From Gordoniibacillus chartarius (GTDB lineage Bacteria > Bacillota > Bacilli > Paenibacillales > NBRC-103111), in contig NZ_JBHLWN010000012.1 in assembly GCF_042432825.1 (NCBI RefSeq), forward strand, positions 1 through 64,000: 64,000 bases of DNA. Direction: 5' to 3'. Position 1 is the stretch's first letter; every line of letters starts with the position of its first letter. Below, piece after piece: positions 24,882 through 32,842 of this stretch. The translations under genes and the position numbers were made by a program. Under the pieces are notes generated by a model, which worked only from the letters and a program-made list of their open reading frames with translations, searched no databases and was not told where the DNA came from.

Positions 24882-25454
24882 ATGGAACTGCTGAAGAAAC
24901 GGATACTAGAGGTCGGTGCCGTCGTCTCCGACCAAATCTTGAAGCTGGATGCCATTTTGAATCATCAGGTCGACCCGCAGCTGATCAAGGCCATTGGTCA
25001 GGAATTTGCCCGTCTGTTCGGCGAAAGCAAGCCGACCAAAGTGCTGACGGTGGAATCTTCCGGCATCCCGATCGCATATGCTACAGCATACGAGCTTGGC
25101 GTCCCGCTGGTGTTTGCGCGCCGCAAGAAGCCGGTCACGATGGTGGACGACTTGTATGTGGAGCGAGTGCCTTCCTTCACGAAAGGGATCGTGACGGACA
25201 TTATGGTCGCGTCGGAGTTCTTGAAGGCGGACGACCGGGTGCTGCTCGTGGATGACTTTATTGCGAACGGTGACGCTGCCCGCGGATTGATCCGCATTAT
25301 CGAGCGTTCGGGGGCCGAGCTGCTCGGTGTCGGCATTGCTGTGGAGAAGGCGTTCCAGGCCGGGGGCTCCTCGATTCGGGAGCGCGGCATCCGCGTCGAA
25401 TCTCTGGCGCGCATCGCATCGCTGGAGGGCGGCCGCATCACTTTTGCGGATTGA
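24882..25454 (+). CDS. xpt: xanthine phosphoribosyltransferase
   Basis: A 190-residue type I phosphoribosyltransferase that salvages xanthine to XMP. It starts with the Xpt signature MELLKKRILEVGAVV. The PRPP-binding loop is VLLVDDFIANGDAARGL (about 125-141) and the substrate segment includes TVESSGIPIAYATAYELGVP. It lacks an adjacent pbuX permease, and in contrast to Bacillus subtilis no purine riboswitch is visible. GGGAGGTACCGGG precedes the ATG. Confidence 0.93.
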   Translation: MELLKKRILEVGAVVSDQILKLDAILNHQVDPQLIKAIGQEFARLFGESKPTKVLTVESSGIPIAYATAYELGVPLVFARRKKPVTMVDDLYVERVPSFTKGIVTDIMVASEFLKADDRVLLVDDFIANGDAARGLIRIIERSGAELLGVGIAVEKAFQAGGSSIRERGIRVESLARIASLEGGRITFAD

Positions 25455-25486
25455 ACAAGCCCCTTTATTTTCATACGGAATACGCC

Positions 25487-25515
25487 TTCCATGTAACCGC
25501 TTTTTCCTTTATAAT
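25487..25515 (+). promoter_or_regulatory. promoter of the 25551 gene
   Basis: TTCCAT (25487-25492), 17-base spacer, TATAAT (25510-25515), with AGGAGG close behind. Confidence 0.5.
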
Positions 25516-25550
25516 GATGTCAAGGTGATACACAGAGAGGAGGCATGAAG

Positions 25551-25871
25551 ATGGGGAATCCGAATATTCCGGCGAATTACATGATGACGAAGTTGTCCGA
25601 AGCGAAGATTCATTTCGAACGTGCCTTGGATTGCAAGCACACCGAGTTTGATGACCTGTATCCCTATATGATCGAGCATCCTCAATTTTTTTGGTATAAG
25701 CGTTATGTCGCCTGGTCGGAGCTGTTAACAATTGTGAAGCTCTGCACGGAGCTATCCATAGAATGGGAACAGCAATTCTCGCAGCAGCAAACGGACTACA
25801 TCAAGAAGCGTGTTATGTCGAGCAAAGTGCTCGATTTCTGGTTCGAAACGAACGACTCCAGAGTCGGCTAA
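25551..25871 (+). CDS. small conserved-looking protein of unknown function
   Basis: A 106-residue soluble, mostly helical protein rich in aromatic residues (HPQFFWYKRYVAWSELLTIV) without a domain I recognise. Start taken at ATG 25551, seven bases after AGGAGG; an ATG six bases upstream would be too close. It has its own TATAAT promoter and ends at a strong terminator, so it is a single-gene unit. Composition is like that of the neighbours, giving no sign of transfer. Confidence 0.65.
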   Translation: MGNPNIPANYMMTKLSEAKIHFERALDCKHTEFDDLYPYMIEHPQFFWYKRYVAWSELLTIVKLCTELSIEWEQQFSQQQTDYIKKRVMSSKVLDFWFETNDSRVG

Positions 25872-25894
25872 TAGCATCGGAATCATACGAATTG

Positions 25895-25924
25895 CCCTCC
25901 GTCGGACGACGGAGGGCTTTATTG
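25895..25924 (+). terminator. terminator
   Basis: A perfect 10-bp stem (25895-25904 with 25909-25918) with a GGAC loop is followed by TTTATT. Confidence 0.85.
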
Positions 25925-25948
25925 CGTACGCGCATCTGCCGGTATTGG

Positions 25949-26359
25949 TCAGCCTGAGACCGGTGCGTTCAGGATGTTCATGCTCTCGATATGGCGTTTC
26001 GTTTCCGGAGTTCCGAGCTTATGGAGCATCCGGTATACCTGCACCAAATGATCATCGTAATCGTTGTTGTAAGCTTCGACGTTCACAGGCGCGAACATAC
26101 CGCGGGCCGCCGTCGCTTCTTCCGCAGCCGACGTATCTTCAAACAGCTGCTGCAGCCGGTCAAGCTCTTCTTCGGTCGCTTCTATCTCGAATTCAAAGCC
26201 GTCGGCTTCCCGATCGGCCAGGATCGTTCCGTGCTCAACCGTTACGTAAAATGTTTTCTTCTCCACCGCAAGCACCTCTTCCCAGTCATTTGTTTCCACT
26301 AGGATGCCCGGCCGCAGCGCTTCGTATGTACGGACGGTGCAAGGCTTGCGGACATGCAG
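25949..26359 (-). CDS. unknown acidic protein, start uncertain
   Basis: Not recognised. From about residue 1 the frame reads HVRKPCTVRTYEALRP, then ETNDWEEVLAVEKKTFYVTV and a very acidic helix EFEIEATEEELDRLQQLFED. It ends in HLVQVYRMLHKLGTPETKRH and NILNAPVSG. The reading frame is plainly coding, but no ATG, GTG or TTG lies near the evident N-terminus. The frame only reaches a start far upstream at 26704, inside the divergent genes. I give the CTG at 26359 as a placeholder; a non-standard start or a small sequence error near 26360 are alternatives. About 136 residues. Confidence 0.5.
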   Translation of the reverse strand: MHVRKPCTVRTYEALRPGILVETNDWEEVLAVEKKTFYVTVEHGTILADREADGFEFEIEATEEELDRLQQLFEDTSAAEEATAARGMFAPVNVEAYNNDYDDHLVQVYRMLHKLGTPETKRHIESMNILNAPVSG

Positions 26360-26422
26360 GTAGGGGCGGCGTTGTTCTTCGGCCTGTGAATATTGTATGC
26401 TAGGGGGGAGGTGACGATCACG

Positions 26423-26656
26423 ATGATATCTGACGAACAGCTGGATCAATACCGCATCGATGGGACGATGCTGCGCGTGGTGCGTGACGCCGACCCTGCT
26501 AACGATGTCAGAGGGTTCGTCGTCGCATGGGACGACAAGCTTGTAGTTATTCGGAAAAGAAACCGACGGCTTGTACAGCTGGACCGGAACTATACGTATA
26601 TGCCCTACAAGGAGGAGCGGCCGATGGACGTCGAGCAAATACTCGAGGGGCGGTGA
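26423..26656 (+). CDS. small protein of unknown function before cbiZ
   Basis: A 77-residue soluble protein (MISDEQLDQYRIDGTMLRVV, VVAWDDKLVVIRKRNRRLVQ). The beta-rich pattern could be a small barrel, but I do not recognise the family. A GGGGGAGGTG ribosome binding site precedes ATG 26423. It overlaps the GTG start of cbiZ by four bases (GTGA), so the two are translationally coupled, and it is divergent from the acidic unknown at 25949-26359. Confidence 0.65.
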   Translation: MISDEQLDQYRIDGTMLRVVRDADPANDVRGFVVAWDDKLVVIRKRNRRLVQLDRNYTYMPYKEERPMDVEQILEGR

Positions 26657-27474
26657 ACGGCGTAGTGGTATCGGAAAGCGGAAGCCGGGCAGGGTCCCGG
26701 GCATGGGGCTCGGATCGGCCCTTGGACGGTCAGCATGGAGTGACGCGCGAGGATCTGCCGCTTGATTTTCCCGGTGTACGGGCGTGGCGGGTGACGGCGA
26801 TGGACGAGCCGTATCCGTATTTGCTGGCCGTGTCGGACGAGCCTCTTCGCACGCTCAATACCGCCCCCTTCGGCGGCGGCTTCGGGCAGTGCCGCCTGCT
26901 CGTCAATCGCCAAGTCGGCATAACGTACGACCATGCCGATCCGAACGCCGAGATGGAGGCGTTCCTGCGCAGGCAGCGGCTGGAGCCGGAGGCGACCGCC
27001 TGCCTGATGACCGCGGCGCGCGTCGGCGACGCCGCGGTGGCGAGCGCCGTCTGCGGGGCGGCGCGGGTGACGAGCCTTGTTACCGTTGGACTTGGTAACA
27101 AGGCTCGGGCGGGGCTGGCACTGCCGGCCCCGCAGCTGTATCCCGGCACGATCAATACGATCGTGCTCGTCGGCGGCGCCATGACCGATGCGGCCATGGC
27201 TGGCGCCGTGCTGACCGCGACCGAGGCGAAGGCCGCGGCGCTGCAGGCGCTGGACGAGCGCGTAGCCGCTCCGTCCTGCGCCCCGGAAGTGCCGGCCGCG
27301 TATGCGACCGGCACGACGACCGACGCGGTGCTGATCGCGGCGGTGGGGCACGGGCCGCTGCACCGGTATGCCGGCACCGCCACGGAGGTCGGCTATTTGA
27401 TCGGCAGGACGGTGTACGATGCCGTGGTCGAGTCCGGACGCCGGTATCAGGCATACCGGGCAGCTAAAGCATAG
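26653..27474 (+). CDS. cbiZ: adenosylcobinamide amidohydrolase, CbiZ family
   Basis: CbiZ cleaves the aminopropanol linker of adenosylcobinamide to give adenosylcobyric acid, allowing salvage of incomplete corrinoids. The family features are LRTLNTAPFGGGFG near residue 76, the GLGNKARAG segment and the C-terminal IAAVGHG, then GYLIGRTVYDAV. The GTG at 26653 couples to the small gene upstream. No other cobalamin gene or cobalamin riboswitch is near. Corrinoid salvage makes sense here because nrdJ at the window end is B12-dependent. A perfect 14-bp inverted repeat lies inside the gene at 27071-27107. Confidence 0.85.
   Translation: MNGVVVSESGSRAGSRAWGSDRPLDGQHGVTREDLPLDFPGVRAWRVTAMDEPYPYLLAVSDEPLRTLNTAPFGGGFGQCRLLVNRQVGITYDHADPNAEMEAFLRRQRLEPEATACLMTAARVGDAAVASAVCGAARVTSLVTVGLGNKARAGLALPAPQLYPGTINTIVLVGGAMTDAAMAGAVLTATEAKAAALQALDERVAAPSCAPEVPAAYATGTTTDAVLIAAVGHGPLHRYAGTATEVGYLIGRTVYDAVVESGRRYQAYRAAKA
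27071..27107 (+). repeat. perfect 14-bp inverted repeat inside cbiZ
   Basis: CGAGCCTTGTTACC (27071-27084) and its exact complement (27094-27107) flank a nine-base loop, inside codons for TSLVTVGLGNKAR. The codons used here (CTT, GTT, GGT, AAC) are less GC-rich than the rest of the gene. Confidence 0.85.
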
Positions 27475-27526
27475 GCGCGAAGCTATTGTGACGGATCGAT
27501 CCGGCCTTAAAGGCGGGTTAGATGAG

Positions 27527-27567
27527 AAAAGAGCGATGTCCGTTCGAAGAACGGCATCGCTCTTTTT
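27527..27567 (+). terminator. terminator after cbiZ
   Basis: AAAAGAGCGATG (27527-27538) pairs with CATCGCTCTTTTT (27555-27567); an inner GTTC/GAAC stem extends it. Confidence 0.85.
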
Positions 27568-27643
27568 GAATGACTGGGCACCCTCGCGCAAACCGGATAT
27601 ATCCAAAGGGGGGAGAGGGGGGGCGTTCCTGCTAGCGGGACGG

Positions 27644-27826
27644 TTACGGCGCGCGGTTGAAGCCGAGAAGCCCTACCGCAGGAAGATCCTCCGTGACGGC
27701 CGGCAGATCGTCGTCGCTGTTCGAATTGGCCGGATCGTGGGCGATCGCCTCCGCTTCCCCTTCGCTAAGGTGACGCCTGTTGCCGGTATATTTCGGCTCC
27801 AGCTCGCGGATGTTTTCTTCGTTCAT
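27644..27826 (-). CDS. small acidic protein of unknown function
   Basis: A 60-residue hydrophilic, acidic protein (NEENIRELEPKYTGNRRHLS, GEAEAIAHDPANSNSDDDLP). GGAGG lies about eight bases before the ATG at 27826. Low complexity in its second half suggests disorder. The palindrome-like AACAAGTGCTTGT sits 22-34 bases upstream of the start (27848-27860) and may be regulatory. Small acidic proteins of this kind are frequent in spore formers, but no family is recognised. Confidence 0.5.
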   Translation of the reverse strand: MNEENIRELEPKYTGNRRHLSEGEAEAIAHDPANSNSDDDLPAVTEDLPAVGLLGFNRAP

Positions 27827-27882
27827 TGCAAAGCCTCCTTCCTCGGGAACAAGTGCTTGTAGCATGCCCCGAATCGGCTCCG

Positions 27883-28335
27883 CTAATGCGAATTCAGGGG
27901 AACCTCCGTCAGATGCGAAGTGCAGTGCGGACAGCGGACAGCCAGCTTGTCCACTTTGGAACGGCAGTACGGGCAGTCCTTGCGGTCGTCGGACGGGGCA
28001 TCCTCTTTCTTCTTAAACCGGTTCAGCTGGCGGATGACGATGAAGATGACAAAAGCGACGATCAGAAAGTCAAGCACGTTGTTGATAAACACGCCGATAT
28101 TGATTGTAGGGGCGCTGTCCGCTTTCGCTGCTTCGAAGTTGGAATATGACTTGCCGGATAAATTAATATACAGATCCTTGAAATCCACCTTGCCGACCAG
28201 TAAGCCGATAGGCGGCATAATCACGTCGTTCACCAGCGAGGTGACGATCTTGTTAAAGGCGGCCCCGACAATGACCCCCACGGCCAGATCGATCACGTTG
28301 CCTCGCATAATAAATTTCTTAAACTCATTCCACAT
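27883..28335 (-). CDS. mscL: large-conductance mechanosensitive channel
   Basis: MscL opens under membrane tension to release solutes during hypo-osmotic shock. The 150-residue product starts with the family signature EFKKFIMRGNVIDLAVGVIV, has the second membrane helix VLDFLIVAFVIFIVIRQLNR and a KKEDAP linker. Its C-terminal tail ends in a zinc-ribbon-like CPYC and CPHC pair, which many Firmicute MscL tails carry. The start ATG 28335 is chosen to match the conserved N-terminus (MWNEFKKF), with AAGGAG about 12 bases upstream. Single-gene unit on the minus strand. Confidence 0.95.
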   Translation of the reverse strand: MWNEFKKFIMRGNVIDLAVGVIVGAAFNKIVTSLVNDVIMPPIGLLVGKVDFKDLYINLSGKSYSNFEAAKADSAPTINIGVFINNVLDFLIVAFVIFIVIRQLNRFKKKEDAPSDDRKDCPYCRSKVDKLAVRCPHCTSHLTEVPLNSH

Positions 28336-28487
28336 AATAAAACATCGCTCCTTCAGCGGTAACATGGTATGATGTTTATAGTAATGGCCGGACATCAATG
28401 CGTCAATCGTTGCAATTGCAACGGAATTCGAGCGACGAGTTATCGCCGTGTGAAGTCAGATTATGCAGACAGGATGTGGTGTAACCG

Positions 28488-29693
28488 ATGGAAGGTTCTT
28501 GGCGGCGTAATTTGCTCGTGCTGTGGATTGGTGTGTTTTTTTGTTCGACGGCCTATTCGATTGTCATTCCGTTTCTGCCGTTGTTTCTGCGAGACGAGCT
28601 TGGCGTCCATGAGCATGTGGAGGCTTGGTCGGGAGTGGTATTCGGCATCAGCTTCCTGGCCAGCGCGTTAATCGCTCCGTTCTGGGGATCGCTGGCCGAC
28701 AAGTACGGCCGTAAGCCGATGCTGCTGCGCTCGGGGCTTAGCTTGGCGATGCTCTATTTTGTAACCTATTTCGTGCATCATCCCGTCGAGCTGATGGCCG
28801 TCCGTATTTGTCAAGGGCTGCTCGCGGGTTATGTGCCTTCGGCGATCGCGATGGTCGGGACCAATACTCCGGAAAATAAAGTCGGCTACGCGCTGGGCGT
28901 GATGGCGACCTCGAATGCGGTCGGCAGCATCGTCGGACCGATGCTCGGCGGCTTCGTCAGCAGCTGGGTAGGCAACCGGGAAGCGTTCCTGGTCGCAGGC
29001 GGGGTCGTGTTCCTTTCTTTTGTCATTGCCTGGGCGTTCGCGAAAGAAGAAAACTTTAAGCCGGCCGCGAAGCGCTCCGGAGTTATCAATGATATTAGAG
29101 AGCTGTCCCACAACAAGCTGCTCATGTCGGTGCTTGTGATTGTATCGATCGTGTCGGCTTCCGTCATGATCGTTGAACCGCTTCTGACGCTCTATGTGCT
29201 GGAGCTTGGCGTCAGCGGCAGCGATGCCAAAGTGACGGCGGGTATTATATTCTCCGCGGTCGGGGTGGCGACGGCGCTTGCCGCTCCGCAATGGGGTGAA
29301 CTCGGCACGAAATTCGGCTACGGCCGGATTCTTATGATCGGGTTGATTGGCGGCGGCGTCGGGAATTTGCTGCAGCTCGTGTTCCACCATTATGTGGCGT
29401 TTGGCGTACTGCGTTTCAGCTACGGTCTGTTCTTCGCGGGGGTGTACCCTGCGCTCAACGCCTTGATCGTGCAGACGACAGCGCCGGAATACCGGGGCCG
29501 GGCGTTCGGTCTCAATCAGTCGTTCAATCAGCTGGGCATCATGATCGGACCGATGCTCGGCGGGTTTCTTGGCGGCTTCGTCTCGATTCCGTTCGTGTTC
29601 GCCCTAAACGGTGCGGCGCTGATCGCCATTGCGCTCATCATTCGTACGCGGCGAATCGACGAGGCGGCGGCAAGGCTGCACGGCAGCCAATAA
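28488..29693 (+). CDS. MFS drug-efflux-type transporter
   Basis: A 401-residue, 12-helix major facilitator of the DHA1 (multidrug/tetracycline-type) subgroup. Motif A is in the 2-3 loop (GSLADKYGRKPML) and motif C-like glycines are in helix 5 (GSIVGPMLGGFVSS). The second half repeats the pattern (GIMIGPMLGGFLGGF). It probably exports a drug or metabolite by proton antiport. A related but distinct MFS gene lies at 35079. No regulator is adjacent. It is followed by the tRNA-Leu promoter. Confidence 0.9.
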   Translation: MEGSWRRNLLVLWIGVFFCSTAYSIVIPFLPLFLRDELGVHEHVEAWSGVVFGISFLASALIAPFWGSLADKYGRKPMLLRSGLSLAMLYFVTYFVHHPVELMAVRICQGLLAGYVPSAIAMVGTNTPENKVGYALGVMATSNAVGSIVGPMLGGFVSSWVGNREAFLVAGGVVFLSFVIAWAFAKEENFKPAAKRSGVINDIRELSHNKLLMSVLVIVSIVSASVMIVEPLLTLYVLELGVSGSDAKVTAGIIFSAVGVATALAAPQWGELGTKFGYGRILMIGLIGGGVGNLLQLVFHHYVAFGVLRFSYGLFFAGVYPALNALIVQTTAPEYRGRAFGLNQSFNQLGIMIGPMLGGFLGGFVSIPFVFALNGAALIAIALIIRTRRIDEAAARLHGSQ

Positions 29694-29710
29694 ATGGGCT
29701 TGTTGAATGC

Positions 29711-29740
29711 TTGACACTCCGCTCGTAACCGTGATACGAT
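29711..29740 (+). promoter_or_regulatory. tRNA-Leu promoter
   Basis: TTGACA (29711-29716) and TACGAT (29735-29740), 18-base spacer, about 37 bases before the mature tRNA. Confidence 0.7.
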
Positions 29741-29777
29741 AAGTTTCGCCGATCTTAAGGGCGTGCACATATCATAT

Positions 29778-29860
29778 GCGGTCGTGGCGGAATGGCAGAC
29801 GCGCTAGATTCAGGTTCTAGTGGGGGCAACCCCGTGGAGGTTCGACTCCTCTCGACCGCA
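29778..29860 (+). tRNA. tRNA-Leu (anticodon CAG)
   Basis: An 83-base class II tRNA. The acceptor stem GCGGTCG pairs with CGACCGC, the anticodon loop is TTCAGGT (anticodon CAG, reading CTG), a variable arm GTGGGGGCAACCCC is present, and the T arm contains GGTTCGACTCC. CCA is not encoded. It has its own promoter and a terminator at 29878-29915, so it is a single-tRNA transcript. CTG is the dominant Leu codon in this GC-rich genome. Confidence 0.97.
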
Positions 29861-29877
29861 CTATAAGGCAATGAACG

Positions 29878-29915
29878 AAAACCCGCAGCAAAGCATACCT
29901 TTGCCGCGGGTTTTT
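29878..29915 (+). terminator. terminator after tRNA-Leu
   Basis: AAAACCCGC and GCAAAG (left) pair with CTTTGC and GCGGG (right), followed by five T residues. Confidence 0.85.
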
Positions 29916-29949
29916 ATTGTGTCCATAGGGAAAGGAGTCCGGCGGAGAG

Positions 29950-30600
29950 TTGAGATCTAATGTAGCTTATAAGCTGATGCTGGCGTTTATCGCCGCATTT
30001 TTGCTGTATATGGGTGTTCTGTATGTTATCGTTGATCCGCAGGCGAGTCATTTTTTGCAGGAGAAGCTTGTCCTAAGGCCCTCCTTTCATAAGCCCGTAT
30101 GGCTGACAGTCATGCATGTTCATCTCGCTGCGGCGGCCATCGCTTTCAGTGCCGGGGCGCTAAACTTCTCTCCCGTCCTGCTTGCAAGGCGGAAGAAGCT
30201 GCATCGTCTGCTCGGATACACCTATTTGCTTGCGGTCGCCGTCACGGATTTGACTTCCGGTTACATGGCTCCGCACGCAACAGGAGGCAAGCTGAGCAGC
30301 GTAGGGTTCAACGTCATGAACATCCTGTGGCTGGCTGCAACGGCCGCAGCATTCGTGTATATTCGGCGCGGCAATGTACACAAGCACCGCCGGTGGATGG
30401 TACGCAGCTTCATGTTTTGCTTCACGAATTTCTTCACGAAGGCGATCGCATTCATCGGAACCGGCGTATTCGGAGCGGACTATGTTGCCGCTTATACGGC
30501 CGGAGTATGGGGCAGTCTGGCGCTTGATGTCGTTATCGCCGAAATTATCGTGCGAACGGTTTACCGCGAACCTTCATCGGGCGCCGGCCTCTCGCGCTGA
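29950..30600 (+). CDS. DUF2306-type four- to six-helix membrane protein
   Basis: A 216-residue integral membrane protein with about six helices. The conserved motifs HVHLAAAAIAFSAGALNF and KKLHRLLGYTYL are those of DUF2306 proteins. The histidines in membrane segments (HVH, HRLLG, NVHKHRRWMVR) recall haem-binding cytochrome b561-like folds. Function unknown. The start is TTG 29950, with AAAGGAG about 11 bases upstream. Its last 40 bases overlap the convergent FadR-type regulator gene. Confidence 0.8.
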   Translation: MRSNVAYKLMLAFIAAFLLYMGVLYVIVDPQASHFLQEKLVLRPSFHKPVWLTVMHVHLAAAAIAFSAGALNFSPVLLARRKKLHRLLGYTYLLAVAVTDLTSGYMAPHATGGKLSSVGFNVMNILWLAATAAAFVYIRRGNVHKHRRWMVRSFMFCFTNFFTKAIAFIGTGVFGADYVAAYTAGVWGSLALDVVIAEIIVRTVYREPSSGAGLSR

Positions 30601-31313
30601 ACGACACGGTCGACCTTCAGCAAATGCTGCATCATACGGCTGGAAGCCGCTTCGGGGTCGCCGTCCCGTATCGCTTCATAAATGGCCCGGTGCTCGGCGA
30701 GCAAGCTTTCGGCAGCGGCGCGCTCCGCGAAAAACCAGAGCCGGCGCGAATCCTTCATACTCTCCTGCAGGCGCTGAGCCATCGAAGCCATCATGTCCGC
30801 CAGTAACGCGTTGTGCGAAGCGCGCGCGATGCGCAGATGGAAGTCAATGTCGGCAACGTCGCTGGCCTCCTCGTCGCCAAGCGCCTGCTCCATCCGGCCG
30901 ATGATGGCCGCAAGCTCCTCCAAGTCTTCGTTCGTACGCCGCTCAGCCGCCAGCGTGGCACAGCCGACCTCGATAAACTTGCGGACCTCGAGCAGTTCAA
31001 CGAACGATTCCGACCTTTCGAACAGATCCCCCGGTCCGCCGCCGCTCCCGCCGCCGCCCGCACCGCCATCTTCGTCCGGCAGCTCCTTGCGGACGTACGT
31101 CCCTCCGCCATGACGGACGTCGACCCAGCCCATAGCCTTCAGCGCGCTCAGCGCTTCGCGGATCGTGGAGCGTCCGACACCGAAGCTTTCCGCCAGCTCC
31201 ACGACCGTAGGCAGCTTGGCGCCGGGAAGGTATGTTCCGGAACGGATTTGATCTTTGAGGTGCTGCATCACGATTTCCGAGCCTTTTTGCGGTTTCACGT
31301 GCTGAATCGACAT
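30561..31313 (-). CDS. FadR-type GntR regulator (probable glycolate/lactate regulator)
   Basis: A 250-residue GntR-family repressor with an N-terminal winged helix (LAESFGVGRSTIREALSALK, WVDVRHGGGTYV) and a C-terminal FCD ligand domain (VRKFIEVGCATLAAERR, DVADIDFHLRIARASHN). An unusual glycine linker, GGAGGGGSGGGPGD, separates the domains. It is divergent from glcD-glcF, like LldR, GlcC and PdhR relatives, so it probably senses glycolate or lactate and controls that operon. Start ATG 31313 after GGAGGC. The 3' end overlaps the DUF2306 gene by 40 bases. Confidence 0.87.
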   Translation of the reverse strand: MSIQHVKPQKGSEIVMQHLKDQIRSGTYLPGAKLPTVVELAESFGVGRSTIREALSALKAMGWVDVRHGGGTYVRKELPDEDGGAGGGGSGGGPGDLFERSESFVELLEVRKFIEVGCATLAAERRTNEDLEELAAIIGRMEQALGDEEASDVADIDFHLRIARASHNALLADMMASMAQRLQESMKDSRRLWFFAERAAAESLLAEHRAIYEAIRDGDPEAASSRMMQHLLKVDRVVQRERPAPDEGSR

Positions 31314-31426
31314 GAACGTAGCCTCCGAAGGTAAAAAGCATCTATACAACTATTCAATCATAAGATACAATGGCAGAAAAGTCATCAGATCACATGATCA
31401 ATTTGATTGCGGAGGGGTATGATCCC

Positions 31427-32842
31427 ATGCTCGATCAGCACATTCGCGAAGAGCTGCGCGGCGTCGTCGGCGAAGCCTATTATAAAGACGACCCGGAATC
31501 GCTCGTCACGCATTCCTACGACGGTACGCCGATGCTCCAGCACCTGCCGGACGGCGTCATTTACCCGGCCAGTACGGCTGAAGTTTCCGCCATTATGCAA
31601 ATATTGAGCAAGCACCGCATTCCGCTCATCTCCCGCGGCTCGGGCTCGAATCTGTGCGGCGGCACCGTCCCCGTCCAAGGCGGCGTTGTCATGGTCATGC
31701 ACCGGATGAACGCGATTCTCGAGGTCGATATGCAAAATTTGACGGCCACCGTTCAGCCGGGACTGATCACGAAACAATTCATCGAGCATATCGAAGGTCT
31801 CGGCTTGTTTTACCCGCCGGACCCGAGCTCGATGGCGATCTCGACGATCGGCGGCAACATTGCCGAATGCTCCGGCGGCCTCCGCGGGCTGAAATACGGC
31901 ACGACGAAGGATTATGTAATCGGGCTCGAATGCGTGCTCGCTTCCGGCGAAGTGCTGCGCACCGGAGGCAAGCTGATGAAGGATGTCGCTGGCTACGATC
32001 TGACGAAGCTGCTCGTCGGCTCGGAAGGGACTTTGGCCGTCATTACGGAGGCTACGCTCAAGCTGATTCCGCCGCCGAAGCATAAGAAGACAATGCTGGC
32101 GATGTACAAGGACTTGTACGGGGCGGCGCGCACCGTATCCAAGATTATCGAGAGCCGGATCATTCCGGCTACGCTCGAGTTTATGGACAATCCGACGATA
32201 CGAGTCGTCGACGACTTCGCGAAGCTCGGCCTGCCGCGCGATATGGCAGCGATATTGCTGATCGAGCAGGACGGCGAGCCGGAGCCGGTGGAGCGGGATA
32301 TGGCCCGCATTGCCGATATTTGCCGCGAGGAACAGGCCGATCAAATTCAAGTTGCATGCAATCAGGAAGAGGCGCTAAAGCTGCTTACGGCGCGGCGCAG
32401 CGCCTTCACCGCGCTGGCCCGGCTGCGTCCGACGACAATTCTCGAGGATGCGACCGTACCGCGTTCGAAGATTGCCGATATGGTGCTGGAAATTAACCGG
32501 ATCGCGGAGAAGCATAACGTGCAGATCTGTACGTTCGGACATGCGGGCGACGGCAATTTGCATCCGACGGCGACGACCGACGCCCGCGATCGCGACGAGG
32601 TACACCGGGTGGAGGAGGCGTTCGAGGAAATATTCGAGGCGGCCATCCGGCTCGGCGGCACGATAACCGGCGAACACGGAGTCGGACTCGTCAAGGCGCC
32701 GTTCCTGGAGTGGAAAGTCGGAAAAGCGGGGATTGAAGTGATGAAGGGGATCAAGGCGGCGTTCGATCCGTACGGCATATTGAATCCGGGCAAAATGTTC
32801 GCGAAACAAGCCCGGCGCAGGGTGGTGATCGGCCGTGGCTAA
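31427..32842 (+). CDS. glcD: FAD-linked glycolate/lactate oxidase subunit
   Basis: A 471-residue FAD-binding protein of the GlcD/D-2-hydroxyacid dehydrogenase family. The FAD-PCMH domain covers about residues 35-215 (RGSGSNLCGGTVP, IGGNIAECSGGLRGLKYG, LLVGSEGTLAVITE). The C-terminal substrate domain has CTFGHAGDGNLHPT and GTITGEHGVGLVKAPF. It oxidises glycolate or D-lactate and passes electrons to GlcF. ATG 31427 is preferred because GGAGGGG lies nine bases upstream, although an ATG at 31370 is in frame. It overlaps glcF by eight bases. The family cannot be split between glycolate and D-lactate by eye. Confidence 0.92.
   Translation: MLDQHIREELRGVVGEAYYKDDPESLVTHSYDGTPMLQHLPDGVIYPASTAEVSAIMQILSKHRIPLISRGSGSNLCGGTVPVQGGVVMVMHRMNAILEVDMQNLTATVQPGLITKQFIEHIEGLGLFYPPDPSSMAISTIGGNIAECSGGLRGLKYGTTKDYVIGLECVLASGEVLRTGGKLMKDVAGYDLTKLLVGSEGTLAVITEATLKLIPPPKHKKTMLAMYKDLYGAARTVSKIIESRIIPATLEFMDNPTIRVVDDFAKLGLPRDMAAILLIEQDGEPEPVERDMARIADICREEQADQIQVACNQEEALKLLTARRSAFTALARLRPTTILEDATVPRSKIADMVLEINRIAEKHNVQICTFGHAGDGNLHPTATTDARDRDEVHRVEEAFEEIFEAAIRLGGTITGEHGVGLVKAPFLEWKVGKAGIEVMKGIKAAFDPYGILNPGKMFAKQARRRVVIGRG

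Noticed and set aside
25949..26704. Full 251-codon frame of the acidic unknown, starting at 26704
   Set aside because: The upstream 115 codons are antisense to the 77-residue gene and cbiZ start and look non-coding.
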